From Candidatus Latescibacterota bacterium (GTDB taxonomy: Bacteria; Latescibacterota; UBA2968; GCA-2709665): a stretch of DNA of 51,394 nucleotides. The stretch lies in the NCBI GenBank assembly GCA_012271065.1, contig JAAXHE010000274.1:1-51394 (forward strand). The letters are read 5' to 3'. The notes below the pieces were generated by a model. The model did not search any database and had not been told where the DNA came from. It saw only the letters and a program-made list of their open reading frames with translations. Position 1 is the first letter of the stretch; every line of letters starts with the position of its first letter. Shown here one piece after another: positions 42,198 through 50,256 of the stretch. The position numbers and the translations under genes were made by a program.

Positions 42198-42692
42198 ATG
42201 AAACGGCTATATGTGATTCGACACGCGAAGTCCAGCTGGAGGGATCCGGCGCTCGGCGATTTCGATCGCCCGTTGAACAAGCGCGGCAAACGGGACGCGC
42301 CGTTTATGGGCGCGCGATTGAAAGAAGGCGGCGCGAAGCCCGACATGATCGTCTCCAGTCCCGCAAGACGTGCCGTCAAGACAGCCCGCGAGATCGCGAA
42401 GGCATTGGGCTTCCCCGCCGGAAAGATCGTCGAGGAAATGACGATCTACGAGGCGAGCCTGTACGACCTGATTGCCGTTGTGCGGAAGATCCCGGACGCC
42501 TGCGGCGAAGCGATCATCGTGGGCCACAATCCGGGCTTCTCGGATCTGGCCGGGTACCTTGCATCGGATTCCTCAGTTTATATGCCAACCTGCGCCGTCT
42601 ATTGCGTGGATCTGGATGTTGATTCCTGGATGAGCGTAACGGCCGGTCTCGGAAAGGTGGTATCGTACGACTATCCAAAAAAACACGCGTAG
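42198..42692 (+). CDS. sixA: phosphohistidine phosphatase SixA-like
   Basis: A 164-aa histidine phosphatase of the SixA branch. The phospho-acceptor motif is RHAKSSW with H9. The second arm of the active site includes SSPARRAVKTA, and the distal His lies in IIVGHNPGFSDLAGYL. SixA removes phosphate from phosphohistidine in HPt-type or PTS-related proteins; no histidine kinase or PTS gene is nearby. The start has GGAGG 9 nt upstream, placed right after the inverted repeat. The stop is six bases before the crotonase gene, so co-transcription is likely. Confidence 0.92.
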   Translation: MKRLYVIRHAKSSWRDPALGDFDRPLNKRGKRDAPFMGARLKEGGAKPDMIVSSPARRAVKTAREIAKALGFPAGKIVEEMTIYEASLYDLIAVVRKIPDACGEAIIVGHNPGFSDLAGYLASDSSVYMPTCAVYCVDLDVDSWMSVTAGLGKVVSYDYPKKHA

Positions 42693-42698
42693 ATTGCA

Positions 42699-43451
42699 AT
42701 GATCGACCTGACGATTGAAGACGGAATCGCCTGGCTGACGTTGAACCGGCCCGAGGTGTTGAATGCGATGGATCTCGAAAGCGTGCGCGCGTACGGCGCC
42801 CGCCTCGAAGGAATTCGCGGTAATGAAGACGTGCGGGTTGTGGTCACCTGTGGCGCGGGCCGGGCGTTTTGCGCCGGCAGCGATCTGAAGGAACTGGCGC
42901 CGTTGACACCGGAACGCGCCGCGGAGGCGGAACGGGTGCATGCCGATGCCTTCGCGCTGCTCGACGACATCCCCCAACCCACCGTCGCGATGCTGCACGG
43001 CCACGTCCTTGGCGGCGGGGTGGGGCTGGCGGTGTACCATGACTTCCGGATCGCATCGGAGTCGGCTAGCCTGGGGATGCCGGAAGTGGAACTGGGATGG
43101 ACGCCGCCCTGGGGATTGGGCCGGCTTGTCGACGTGGTTGGCGGCGCGGCCGCGAGGCGGATCGCGATGGGCTGCGAAACGTTGACCGGCGGCGAAGCGA
43201 AGGCAATCGGCCTGGTGCACGAGTGTGTCGCCGACGACGCGTTGAAAGATCGGGTCAGGACATTCGCGCTGCGTCTTGCGTCGTTTCCCCCGGCGGCGTT
43301 GAGAGAGACCCGGGCGCTGTTGAACCGGATATCATCCGCTCGCGACGCAAGGTGGGACGCCGCGGCCTCGAAGGCGTTCGAGGCCTGTTTCGGAACGGCC
43401 GAGGCCGGCGCGAACCTGGAGGCGTTCATTGCGCGAAAGAAAGACCGATGA
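42699..43451 (+). CDS. enoyl-CoA hydratase/isomerase (crotonase) family protein
   Basis: A 250-aa crotonase-fold enzyme of normal length. N-terminal LTLNRPEVLNAMD is the family signature. The first oxyanion-hole segment is GRAFCAGSDLKEL and the second is LHGHVLGGGVGLAVYHDFRI. The catalytic positions in SLGMPEVELGWTPPWG include one Glu (in MPEVE); at the first hydratase Glu position the sequence reads VLGGGVG, so an isomerase or hydrolase-like reaction is as likely as hydration. It overlaps the acyl-CoA ligase start by four bases (ATGA), which indicates a translationally coupled pair: ligase activates a carboxylic acid to its CoA ester and the crotonase acts on it. Confidence 0.92.
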   Translation: MIDLTIEDGIAWLTLNRPEVLNAMDLESVRAYGARLEGIRGNEDVRVVVTCGAGRAFCAGSDLKELAPLTPERAAEAERVHADAFALLDDIPQPTVAMLHGHVLGGGVGLAVYHDFRIASESASLGMPEVELGWTPPWGLGRLVDVVGGAAARRIAMGCETLTGGEAKAIGLVHECVADDALKDRVRTFALRLASFPPAALRETRALLNRISSARDARWDAAASKAFEACFGTAEAGANLEAFIARKKDR

Positions 43452-45022
43452 TCGACGTTGCGCCGGACCGGACGCTCTACCGCGATTTCGCAGGTTTCGC
43501 CGGGAAACATCAGGACCGCGAGTGGATGGTGTACGAACGGGAAGACGGGCAGGTCTTCCGGTGGTCTTACGCCGCGTTCCTGAAGAGCGTACATCAGGCG
43601 GCCAATCTGTTGCGGGAACTGGGAATTCGCCGTGGAGACGTCTTCAATCTGCACCTGTCCAACCATCCGGCCTACGCACAGCTGATCCTTGCCGCGTCTT
43701 ACCTGGGGGCGACGGCGATGCCCACGAATCCGGCCTCCACAACGGATGAACTGGCGTATCTGGTCGCCCATTCGGAAAGCACGGCGATATTTACGGAAGC
43801 GGAATGTCTGAAGGTGACAAACGGGGTTGCGGCGGATTCGGAAATCCCCACGGTGGTATGCGATACCGGAGAATCGTTGCCAGACCGATACCCGGTCTAC
43901 GAAGCAGCGCTGTCCGGGCAGAATGCCGAACCGCCGGACGGGCACGGAGGGGCGGACCGCGTGGTGCAACTCCTCTATACGTCCGGCACCACCTCGCGAC
44001 CGAAGGGCGTGATGCTGACCGATGCATGTTTCGTCTACGGCGCGGAAGTGTTCGCCGCGGGTTCCGGCCTGCGACGTGAAGACCGGCACCTGGTGACGCT
44101 CCCGCTCTTTCACGCCGGGGCGCAATGCCACGCGTTGTGGCCGTCCGTGGTAACCGGTGCGAGCGTGGCGGTGATGGCCCGTTTCAGCGCGAGCCGGTTC
44201 TTCGAGCAGGCCGTTGAATACGGTTGCACCGTGGCCGCCATGTTCGGTGCATTGCTGCGGATGCTGCTGAACCAGCCGGAGCGAAACACCGACGCGGCGC
44301 ACGGGATCCGCAACATTACGTTCGCCCAGAATCTGACCGCCGCGCAGTATGCGACCTGGCATCGACGGTTCAGGGCGCCGCTGCAGCAGTTATGGGGAAT
44401 GACGGAGACGTGCGGGCTCCCCGTGATGAGTCCGTTGACGGGCGAACGCAACCTCGAGGCAATGGGAAGACCGGCGCCGGGATACGAAGTGAAGGTGGTT
44501 GACGAACAGGATCAGGAGGTGGGCGCGGGCACGCCTGGCGAGGTGATCGTGAAGGGGATCCCGGGACGGACGATCATGCTGGGGTACCTGAAGAATCCCG
44601 CCGCAACGGCCGAAACCCTGCGAAGCCATTCGGACGGGACCTGGCTGTATTCCGGGGATACAGTACGAGCGGATGGAGACGGATTTCTGTATTTTATGGA
44701 CCGCGGCAAGGACTTGATCAGGCGGGCGGGAGAAAATATCTCCAGTATCGAAGTGGAGGGCGTGATCCTGGAATGCGAAGGCGTCGCGGATGTCTGCGTG
44801 GTGGGCGTGCCCGATGAGATTCGGGACGAACGGGTCGTCGCGGCGGTCGTGCCAAGAGCGGGTGCGGATCTGTGCGAGGAGACGTTACGGACCTATTGCA
44901 CCGGACGGCTCGCGGCGTTCAAGGTCCCGGACAGGATCGTGTTCGTGGATGCGTTGCCCAGGACATCGGTCGGCAAGATTCAGAAGCAGGTTGTACGAGA
45001 CCGCCTGGCAACCGTGTCGTGA
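43448..45022 (+). CDS. AMP-forming acyl-CoA ligase (ANL superfamily)
   Basis: A 524-aa adenylate-forming enzyme. I start it at the ATG at 43448 (MIDVAPDRTLYRDFAGFA), overlapping the crotonase stop in ATGA; the longer frame is a shadow inside that gene. AMP-binding P-loop: LLYTSGTTSRPKGVML. A5 motif: QQLWGMTETCGLP. A7/A8 hinge: YSGDTVRADGDGFLYFMDR then KDLIRRAGENISSIEVE. Catalytic A10 lysine: LPRTSVGKIQK. It activates a carboxylate to an acyl-AMP and then a CoA thioester. The overall look is that of CaiC/crotonobetaine-CoA or medium-chain ligases; the exact acid is unknown. It is followed by a phytanoyl-CoA dioxygenase, consistent with a small acyl-CoA oxidation route. Confidence 0.93.
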   Translation: MIDVAPDRTLYRDFAGFAGKHQDREWMVYEREDGQVFRWSYAAFLKSVHQAANLLRELGIRRGDVFNLHLSNHPAYAQLILAASYLGATAMPTNPASTTDELAYLVAHSESTAIFTEAECLKVTNGVAADSEIPTVVCDTGESLPDRYPVYEAALSGQNAEPPDGHGGADRVVQLLYTSGTTSRPKGVMLTDACFVYGAEVFAAGSGLRREDRHLVTLPLFHAGAQCHALWPSVVTGASVAVMARFSASRFFEQAVEYGCTVAAMFGALLRMLLNQPERNTDAAHGIRNITFAQNLTAAQYATWHRRFRAPLQQLWGMTETCGLPVMSPLTGERNLEAMGRPAPGYEVKVVDEQDQEVGAGTPGEVIVKGIPGRTIMLGYLKNPAATAETLRSHSDGTWLYSGDTVRADGDGFLYFMDRGKDLIRRAGENISSIEVEGVILECEGVADVCVVGVPDEIRDERVVAAVVPRAGADLCEETLRTYCTGRLAAFKVPDRIVFVDALPRTSVGKIQKQVVRDRLATVS

Positions 45023-45093
45023 CGTCAGGAATTCCCGCGGAATCAACCGCGGGGACCCGCGCATTTTTTCAATCTCTACCGGGGGAAAACCTC

Positions 45094-45894
45094 ATGCAAC
45101 GGATCATTTCACAGGACCAGTGGAGCGATTACCACCGGGACGGTTTCCTGAAAATCGGAAGACAGTGCGGCCGGGAGGAACTCGCGGATTTGCAGCAGCG
45201 TATCGACGAGATCATGCTGGGCCGGGCGCCGCTGGATTATGGACGGCTGACGATGCAGCTGGATTCGAACACCGATCGGTATGACCAGGTGAAGGGCGGC
45301 GGAATCGGCCATCAGGGCGCCAGTCTGGGGTATCGAAAGATTCAGGGACTGGAGTTCGATGCATTATTTCTGGCGTATATGAAGAAGCCGGTTTTCAGGG
45401 AAATCTGCGGGTATATCTACGGCGCACACGCGTCCGTGGCCTGTTTCAGGGCGATGTTCATGAACAAACCGGCACAACAGGGCTCCGACCTGCCCTGGCA
45501 CCAGGACGGCGGGAGTTCGTGGTACGTGGACCGGGACCCGCTGGTCACGGTCTGGACGGCGCTGGATCCGGCCACGTCCGGGAACGGATGCGTGCAGGTG
45601 GCGCCAGGGTCGCATCAACTGGGGATTCTGAGCGAGAAGGGACATACCATTACGGACGAACAGGAACAGGAATTCTGTCCCGAAGACAGGATCGTGGACC
45701 TGACGATGAAGCCGGGCGAGGTTGTGATACTGCACAACTGGCTCCTGCACCGCTCGGGTCTGAACCGGGTCGATATTCCCAGGCGGGCCTTCAGCGTCTG
45801 CTATATCGACGCGCGGACCCGGTCCAGTCGCAAATCGCACTTCTCGATGATCTTCGGAGATGGCGCATTGATGCCCGAACAGGTCGCTGCATAA
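45094..45894 (+). CDS. phytanoyl-CoA dioxygenase (PhyH) family protein
   Basis: A 266-aa Fe(II)/2-oxoglutarate-dependent oxygenase. The ATG at 45094 follows GGGGGAAAA. The N-terminus MQRIISQDQWSDYHRDGFLK is typical of PhyH. The iron facial triad is H136 and D138 in LPWHQDGGSSW and H219 in NWLLHRSGLNR, and nearby Arg residues can bind 2-oxoglutarate. Bacterial PhyH proteins hydroxylate many small molecules, including ectoine, natural products and acyl-CoAs. With the preceding acyl-CoA ligase and crotonase it could hydroxylate a CoA ester, but a free substrate is equally possible. It lies 71 bp after the ligase and 17 bp before the amidohydrolase gene. Confidence 0.92.
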   Translation: MQRIISQDQWSDYHRDGFLKIGRQCGREELADLQQRIDEIMLGRAPLDYGRLTMQLDSNTDRYDQVKGGGIGHQGASLGYRKIQGLEFDALFLAYMKKPVFREICGYIYGAHASVACFRAMFMNKPAQQGSDLPWHQDGGSSWYVDRDPLVTVWTALDPATSGNGCVQVAPGSHQLGILSEKGHTITDEQEQEFCPEDRIVDLTMKPGEVVILHNWLLHRSGLNRVDIPRRAFSVCYIDARTRSSRKSHFSMIFGDGALMPEQVAA

Positions 45895-45911
45895 CACGAG
45901 GGATCCATTCG

Positions 45912-47048
45912 ATGATTTTCGACTCCCACGCCTATTGTTTCGAGCCGGGTGACGATCCGGCCGGGTTCGAAAACAGCGAGGAACACCTGAAGTGGGTCCA
46001 AGAGGCCCAGGGCCTCCACCACCAGCCGGCCTGGCGCGTGCGGGACCGGGCGCCGGCGACGTCGGACGGGTTGATCCCCACGGATTACGAGTCCTGGAGC
46101 GATCTGCCCGACGCGAACTTCCGCGTGGACAGAGAGAAGGGGCGTGTGGTCTGGACGATCGACGGGGAGGACTATACCAAGCAGTTCTATCCACCGAACC
46201 TGCGGAACCTGGAATTCACGCCGCACAGCCTGATCGCGGAAATGGACTACGCGGACGTCGACATGGCGCTCATCCACACAAATCCGATGTTGACCCGCAA
46301 CAGCGAATTCCTGGCCGACTGCGTGCGTCAGTACCCGGACCGGCTCCGGTCCATGGCCCCCGTGGACGAATGGCGCATCCGTACCGAGACGGATGCGGTG
46401 ATCGAGGAACTCGGCACAGCGATACGGGTACACGGGCTCCACGCGATCAAGTTCAACGCGCGGCCGGCGTACCTCGGCGCCACCGAGCCGTGGGACGCGG
46501 CATCCTGCCGGCCGTTCTGGGATGCGGCGACGTCGCTGGGCGTGCCGATTTTCTTTACGCTGGGATCCGGACCGGGCGACGTGACGCGGCGGATGACGCC
46601 CGAAGGGGCACGTCAGGGCTACCTGGACGAACAGAAGGTCCTGGTCCGCTGGATGGAACGCTATCCTGATGTCGTCGTGAATCTGACGCACGGTTTCCCC
46701 TGGCGCGCATTCGTTTCGGACGGAGAGTTCCTGCCGATGCCGAGGGAGATCTGGCTGCCGTTCGAGAACCCGAATTGCAATCTGGAGGTCTGCTTCCCCG
46801 TCCGAATCGGAGACTGGTTCGACTTTCCGTACCGTGAGGTGTGGCCGGTGATGGAAGCCATGGTCGCCAATGTGGGCGCGGACCACCTGAACTGGGGAAC
46901 GGATATGCCGTTTCAGAACCGGTTCTGTACGTACAGGCAGTCGAGGCGGTGGATTGAGAAGTACTGCGCGTTCTTGAGCGTGGACGACCAGAGGATGATC
47001 ATGGGGGAAACCACGGCAAGGATTCTTGGTTTGGAACTCACTTCTTGA
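45912..47048 (+). CDS. amidohydrolase-2 (ACMSD-like) family protein with altered first metal motif
   Basis: A 378-aa TIM-barrel protein starting at the ATG at 45912; the longer upstream frame runs inside the PhyH gene. Family features: MIFDSHAYCFEP at the N-terminus, GLHAIKFNARPAYLG on a central strand, VVVNLTHGFPWRAF (ligand His), and DHLNWGTDMPFQNRF with the conserved Asp before the C-terminal GETTARILGLEL. The usual N-terminal H-x-H metal pair is H6-A-Y8 here, so one metal ligand is replaced by Tyr. Members carry out decarboxylation or hydrolysis of C-C, C-N or C-O bonds. It forms a tight run with PhyH upstream and the M3 peptidase 11 bp downstream. Confidence 0.88.
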   Translation: MIFDSHAYCFEPGDDPAGFENSEEHLKWVQEAQGLHHQPAWRVRDRAPATSDGLIPTDYESWSDLPDANFRVDREKGRVVWTIDGEDYTKQFYPPNLRNLEFTPHSLIAEMDYADVDMALIHTNPMLTRNSEFLADCVRQYPDRLRSMAPVDEWRIRTETDAVIEELGTAIRVHGLHAIKFNARPAYLGATEPWDAASCRPFWDAATSLGVPIFFTLGSGPGDVTRRMTPEGARQGYLDEQKVLVRWMERYPDVVVNLTHGFPWRAFVSDGEFLPMPREIWLPFENPNCNLEVCFPVRIGDWFDFPYREVWPVMEAMVANVGADHLNWGTDMPFQNRFCTYRQSRRWIEKYCAFLSVDDQRMIMGETTARILGLELTS

Positions 47049-47059
47049 GGAAAAAACGT

Positions 47060-48916
47060 ATGGCGGAGACTGTTGCCGAAGCGGGAATGGACTGGGATCT
47101 GACAAGCTATTTTCCGGCGTTCAACGGGCCGGAGATGGTGAAGTTCAAGAACGCCCTGGAGACGGATACGCGGGATTTGCTGGATATGGCGAGGGCTCTG
47201 GAGCCGCTGGACGAGGGTAATGTTGAGACCTGGGAGGATATCCTCCTCCGCAGCGAGGACCTCTTCACGCGGCTGCGACACGTGGCCTCCTACGTGGGAT
47301 GCCTGACGGCCGCCGACGCGCGAAACGAGGCCTATCTGAAGGAAGAGGCCGCGTTGACGCTGCAATACGCAGAGGCCACCAAGCTTCAGACGGAACTGCT
47401 GCGGGGATTGAAGACGGCGTCCGACGGCAGCTTCGAGGCGCTCACACGCCGGGAGTCGCTTTCGGACGCCGGCTATCTCCTGGGGCGCATGCGCCGCGAG
47501 GCCCGCTATACCATGGACTCGGCGCGCGAGGCGCTGGCGGCCGACCTGAGGGTGGACGGTATCTCGGCGTGGGGCCGGCTTTACGATACCCTGTCCGGGA
47601 AGCTGGAATTCGAAATGCGGTTCCCCGACGGCCGGGAGGAGAAGGCGCCCATTTCCCAGCGGCGGTCGTTGATGGAAAATCCGGACCGGCAGGTACGGCG
47701 GGCCGCATTCGAGGGTGGCAACGCCGCCTGGGAAAGCGTTGAAGACGTAGCGGCGGCCGCACTGAACGCGATATCCGGCACGCGGCTTACGATGAATCGC
47801 TACCGCGAGGTCCCGCATTTTCTCGAGGTGGCCCTGTTCCAGTCCGCGATTTCGCGGAAGACGCTGGACGCGATGTTCGACGCAATATTCTCCGAAATCG
47901 AGGTGGGGCGCCGCATCCAGCGGTTCAGGGCGAAGACGATGGGCCAGGAAAAGGTGGCCTGGTACGATCTTGGCGCCCCGCTGCCCTTTCCCGATGTGTC
48001 GCCCATGGATTGGGATGAGGGGAAATCCCTGGTACAGGGTGCGTTCGCCACGGCTTATCCTGCGCTGGGAAGGTTTACGCAGAATATGTACGACAGGCGA
48101 TGGATCGACTATGAGCCGCGTGCGGGAAAACGACCCGGCGGCTTTTGCACGGGATCTCCGATGATCTCCGAGTCACGGATATTCATGACGTACAACCGCA
48201 CCATGGGCGACGCCTTGACGCTCGCGCACGAGGCGGGCCACGCGTTTCACAGCCACGTGATGCGCGATCTGCGGCCGTTTGCAAGGCATTACCCGATGAC
48301 GTTGGCCGAGTCCGCCTCCACGTTCGCCGAGATGATCCTGGCCGACGGGGTCCTTTCGAACCCGGACGTGGGCGACCTGCAGAAAGCGGTGGTCCTCGAT
48401 TCGGAGGTGGGCCACGGGGGCACCTATCTTCTGGATATTCCGGTCCGGTTCGAGTTTGAAAAGGCGCTCTACGAGGAACGCGGCAACGGTGAGTTGAGCG
48501 TTTCTCAGTTGAAGGCGCTGATGACGGAGAAGCAGCGCGGCGTACTCGGCGACGTGCTTCAGGAGGGGGAAGAGGACCCCTGGTTCTGGGCGTCCAAGCT
48601 GCATTTCTACATAACGGGAGTCACGTTTTACAATTTTCCGTACACCTTCGGCTATCTGTTGAGCCGGGGGCTCTATGCCATGTTCAGGAAGGAGGGGCCG
48701 GACTTCCTGCCCCGGTATGAAAGCTTCCTGCGGTTAACCGGCAGCGACACTGCCGAGAACGTGGCGAAACGCAGCCTCGGCAGCGACCTCGAAAAATCCG
48801 ACTTCTGGGTGCAGGCGATCCGCAGCCTGGAGGAGCCGCTTTCGCGGCTCGAGGCGCTGTCGCCCCGCGTGTTGACCGCGGGCGATGACGGAACATCCTG
48901 CGGCGCCGGCGCGTAG
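47060..48916 (+). CDS. M3-family zinc oligoendopeptidase (PepF-like)
   Basis: A 618-aa cytoplasmic oligopeptidase. I use the ATG at 47060 (MAETVAEAGMDWDLTSYFP), preceded by GAGG 9 nt upstream, over the GTG at 47045. The zinc site is TLAHEAGHAFHSHVM (HExxH, about residue 390), with the third ligand Glu in LAESASTFAEMIL. The family-typical FCTGSPMISESRIFMTYN lies just before it. The all-alpha N-terminal half has the usual YLKEEAALTLQYAEATK-type helices. Length matches the oligoendopeptidase F/pz-peptidase family, which degrades short peptides. It is last in the PhyH-amidohydrolase run and ends 72 bp before the next oxidoreductase gene. Confidence 0.93.
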   Translation: MAETVAEAGMDWDLTSYFPAFNGPEMVKFKNALETDTRDLLDMARALEPLDEGNVETWEDILLRSEDLFTRLRHVASYVGCLTAADARNEAYLKEEAALTLQYAEATKLQTELLRGLKTASDGSFEALTRRESLSDAGYLLGRMRREARYTMDSAREALAADLRVDGISAWGRLYDTLSGKLEFEMRFPDGREEKAPISQRRSLMENPDRQVRRAAFEGGNAAWESVEDVAAAALNAISGTRLTMNRYREVPHFLEVALFQSAISRKTLDAMFDAIFSEIEVGRRIQRFRAKTMGQEKVAWYDLGAPLPFPDVSPMDWDEGKSLVQGAFATAYPALGRFTQNMYDRRWIDYEPRAGKRPGGFCTGSPMISESRIFMTYNRTMGDALTLAHEAGHAFHSHVMRDLRPFARHYPMTLAESASTFAEMILADGVLSNPDVGDLQKAVVLDSEVGHGGTYLLDIPVRFEFEKALYEERGNGELSVSQLKALMTEKQRGVLGDVLQEGEEDPWFWASKLHFYITGVTFYNFPYTFGYLLSRGLYAMFRKEGPDFLPRYESFLRLTGSDTAENVAKRSLGSDLEKSDFWVQAIRSLEEPLSRLEALSPRVLTAGDDGTSCGAGA

Positions 48917-48988
48917 TCGGCGCCGTCGTTCCGCCGGGACAGATCGCAAGTTCGCGTTGGATATGGGAATCACAGGGAGGAAAAGGAG

Positions 48989-49975
48989 ATGGTCGAGAGC
49001 ATCCGATGGGGTATCCTGAGCACGGGGGCCATTGCGCGGTCGTTCGTGAAGGGCCTGAATGAGGTTCCGGACGCGGAACCGGTCGCAGTGGGTTCGCGGA
49101 CGCAGCAGGCTGCCGATGCGTTCGGAGAGGAATTCGGTATTTCAAGGCGGCACCCCAGCTACGAGGCCCTGGCGAACGATCCGGACGTGGACGTCATCTA
49201 CGTTGCAACGCCGCATTCTCTCCACAGAGAGAACAGTATCCTCTGTCTGCGAGCGGGCAAACCGGTACTGTGCGAGAAGCCGTTCGCGATCAATCGTCCT
49301 GAAGCCGCGGACATCGTCGCGGCTGCCCGGGAGGAAGGGCTCTTTCTGATGGAGGCCATGTGGACGCGCTTCCTGCCCATCATGTACCAGGTGAGGCAAT
49401 GGCTTCGAGACGGCCAGATCGGCGAGGTGCGCATGGTTTCGGCGGACTTCGGGTTCGGATCCAGTCCCGGCACGACGAAGTCCCGCCTCTATGACCCTGT
49501 CCTGGGCGGCGGGGCGCTCATGGACGTGGGCATCTATTCGCTCTCGTTCGCGTCGATGGTGTACCGCCGCGTGCCGTCCCGGGTGATGAGTATGGGGCAC
49601 ATCGGAGAACTGGAGGTGGACGAGCAGGCGGGGATGATGCTCGGATACGACGAGGGAGCAATGGCCATGCTGTTCACGTCCATTCAGTGCGGCACGTCTC
49701 ACTGGGCTCACATTATGGGTACCAAGGGGATAATCCGCATTCATCCGCCGTACTGGCGCGGATCGACCGCGACCCTGGTGCGAGACGGCAAGGAAACGCT
49801 GGTCGAGCGCAAGTACGACGGGAACGGGTACAACTGCCAGGCGGAAGCGGTCGGCCGTTACCTGCGCGAAGGGAAACTGGAAAGCGAGGAGATCCCGCTG
49901 GATGAGACCGTTGACATCATGGGGACGATGGATACGATCCGCGACCGGATCGGGCTGAAATTTCCGATGGAATGA
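48989..49975 (+). CDS. Gfo/Idh/MocA family oxidoreductase, dihydrodiol-dehydrogenase-like
   Basis: A 328-aa cytoplasmic NAD(P)-dependent dehydrogenase-like protein with a strong Shine-Dalgarno (GGGAGGAAAAGGAG). The Rossmann motif is WGILSTGAIARSFVKGL, where the usual third Gly is Ala. The family lysine lies in VLCEKPFAIN and the next block is FLMEAMWTRFLP. The substrate-side motif is LGGGALMDVGIYSLSFA. These features (STGxIA and EAMWTRF) match the branch related to trans-1,2-dihydrobenzene-1,2-diol dehydrogenase and NAD-dependent xylose dehydrogenase. It therefore belongs to a different branch from the two other Gfo/Idh/MocA genes in the window. The downstream 280 bp is non-coding with hairpin repeats. 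Confidence 0.93.
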   Translation: MVESIRWGILSTGAIARSFVKGLNEVPDAEPVAVGSRTQQAADAFGEEFGISRRHPSYEALANDPDVDVIYVATPHSLHRENSILCLRAGKPVLCEKPFAINRPEAADIVAAAREEGLFLMEAMWTRFLPIMYQVRQWLRDGQIGEVRMVSADFGFGSSPGTTKSRLYDPVLGGGALMDVGIYSLSFASMVYRRVPSRVMSMGHIGELEVDEQAGMMLGYDEGAMAMLFTSIQCGTSHWAHIMGTKGIIRIHPPYWRGSTATLVRDGKETLVERKYDGNGYNCQAEAVGRYLREGKLESEEIPLDETVDIMGTMDTIRDRIGLKFPME

Positions 49976-49988
49976 TCCCGGGGAGATT

Positions 49989-50009
49989 GGGCGTCCACAA
50001 GGGACGCCC
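49989..50009. repeat. ACAAG-loop hairpin repeat, copy 1
   Basis: Arms GGGCGTCC and GGACGCCC around the loop ACAAG, a perfect 8-bp stem, followed by CCTAC. It lies 14 bp after the oxidoreductase stop, so it may double as its terminator. Stem bases differ from copy 3 in a paired manner while the loop is identical. Confidence 0.75.
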
Positions 50010-50071
50010 CTACAAGACCACGCATCCACGAATCGCAGGCATCTGCCCTCCGCATCGTTGTTGAATTCGCA

Positions 50072-50092
50072 GGGGCAACCCTTGTGGCGCCC
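50072..50092. repeat. ACAAG-loop hairpin repeat, copy 2, inverted and degenerate
   Basis: GGGGCAACCCTTGTGGCGCCC is the same element on the opposite strand: the centre CTTGT is the complement of ACAAG, and the arms pair imperfectly. It lies between the two better copies, in a stretch with no gene. Confidence 0.6.
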
Positions 50093-50150
50093 TCGTCGTG
50101 GTGAGGACAATGGGACCTGCCATCGGCGGCCCGTATCGATGTCCGGGGAC

Positions 50151-50171
50151 GGGCGCCCACAAGGGGCGCCC
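50151..50171. repeat. ACAAG-loop hairpin repeat, copy 3
   Basis: Arms GGGCGCCC and GGGCGCCC (self-complementary) flank the loop ACAAG, a perfect 8-bp stem. Compared with copy 1, the stem change GTCC/GGAC to GCCC/GGGC keeps pairing. It is followed by the A/T-rich stretch (50180-50245) that probably holds the promoter of the aldo/keto reductase gene. Confidence 0.75.
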
Positions 50172-50256
50172 GCCTTTATCTGATAGCTTAATTCCAACAC
50201 TGCGATATATATTATCTATAGTATATCCCGTATATCATTTTTAATATGGAGGCCCG

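Noticed and set aside
42671..44362. 563-codon minus-strand open frame
   Set aside because: Antisense to the crotonase and acyl-CoA ligase genes, both of which have complete motifs and coupled starts.
45801..47105. 434-codon minus-strand open frame
   Set aside because: Antisense to the amidohydrolase gene and rich in His/Arg/Pro with no domain.
49976..50256. CRISPR array
   Set aside because: The three repeats are hairpins of changing sequence and orientation with uneven spacing; there are no constant direct repeats, spacers or cas genes.
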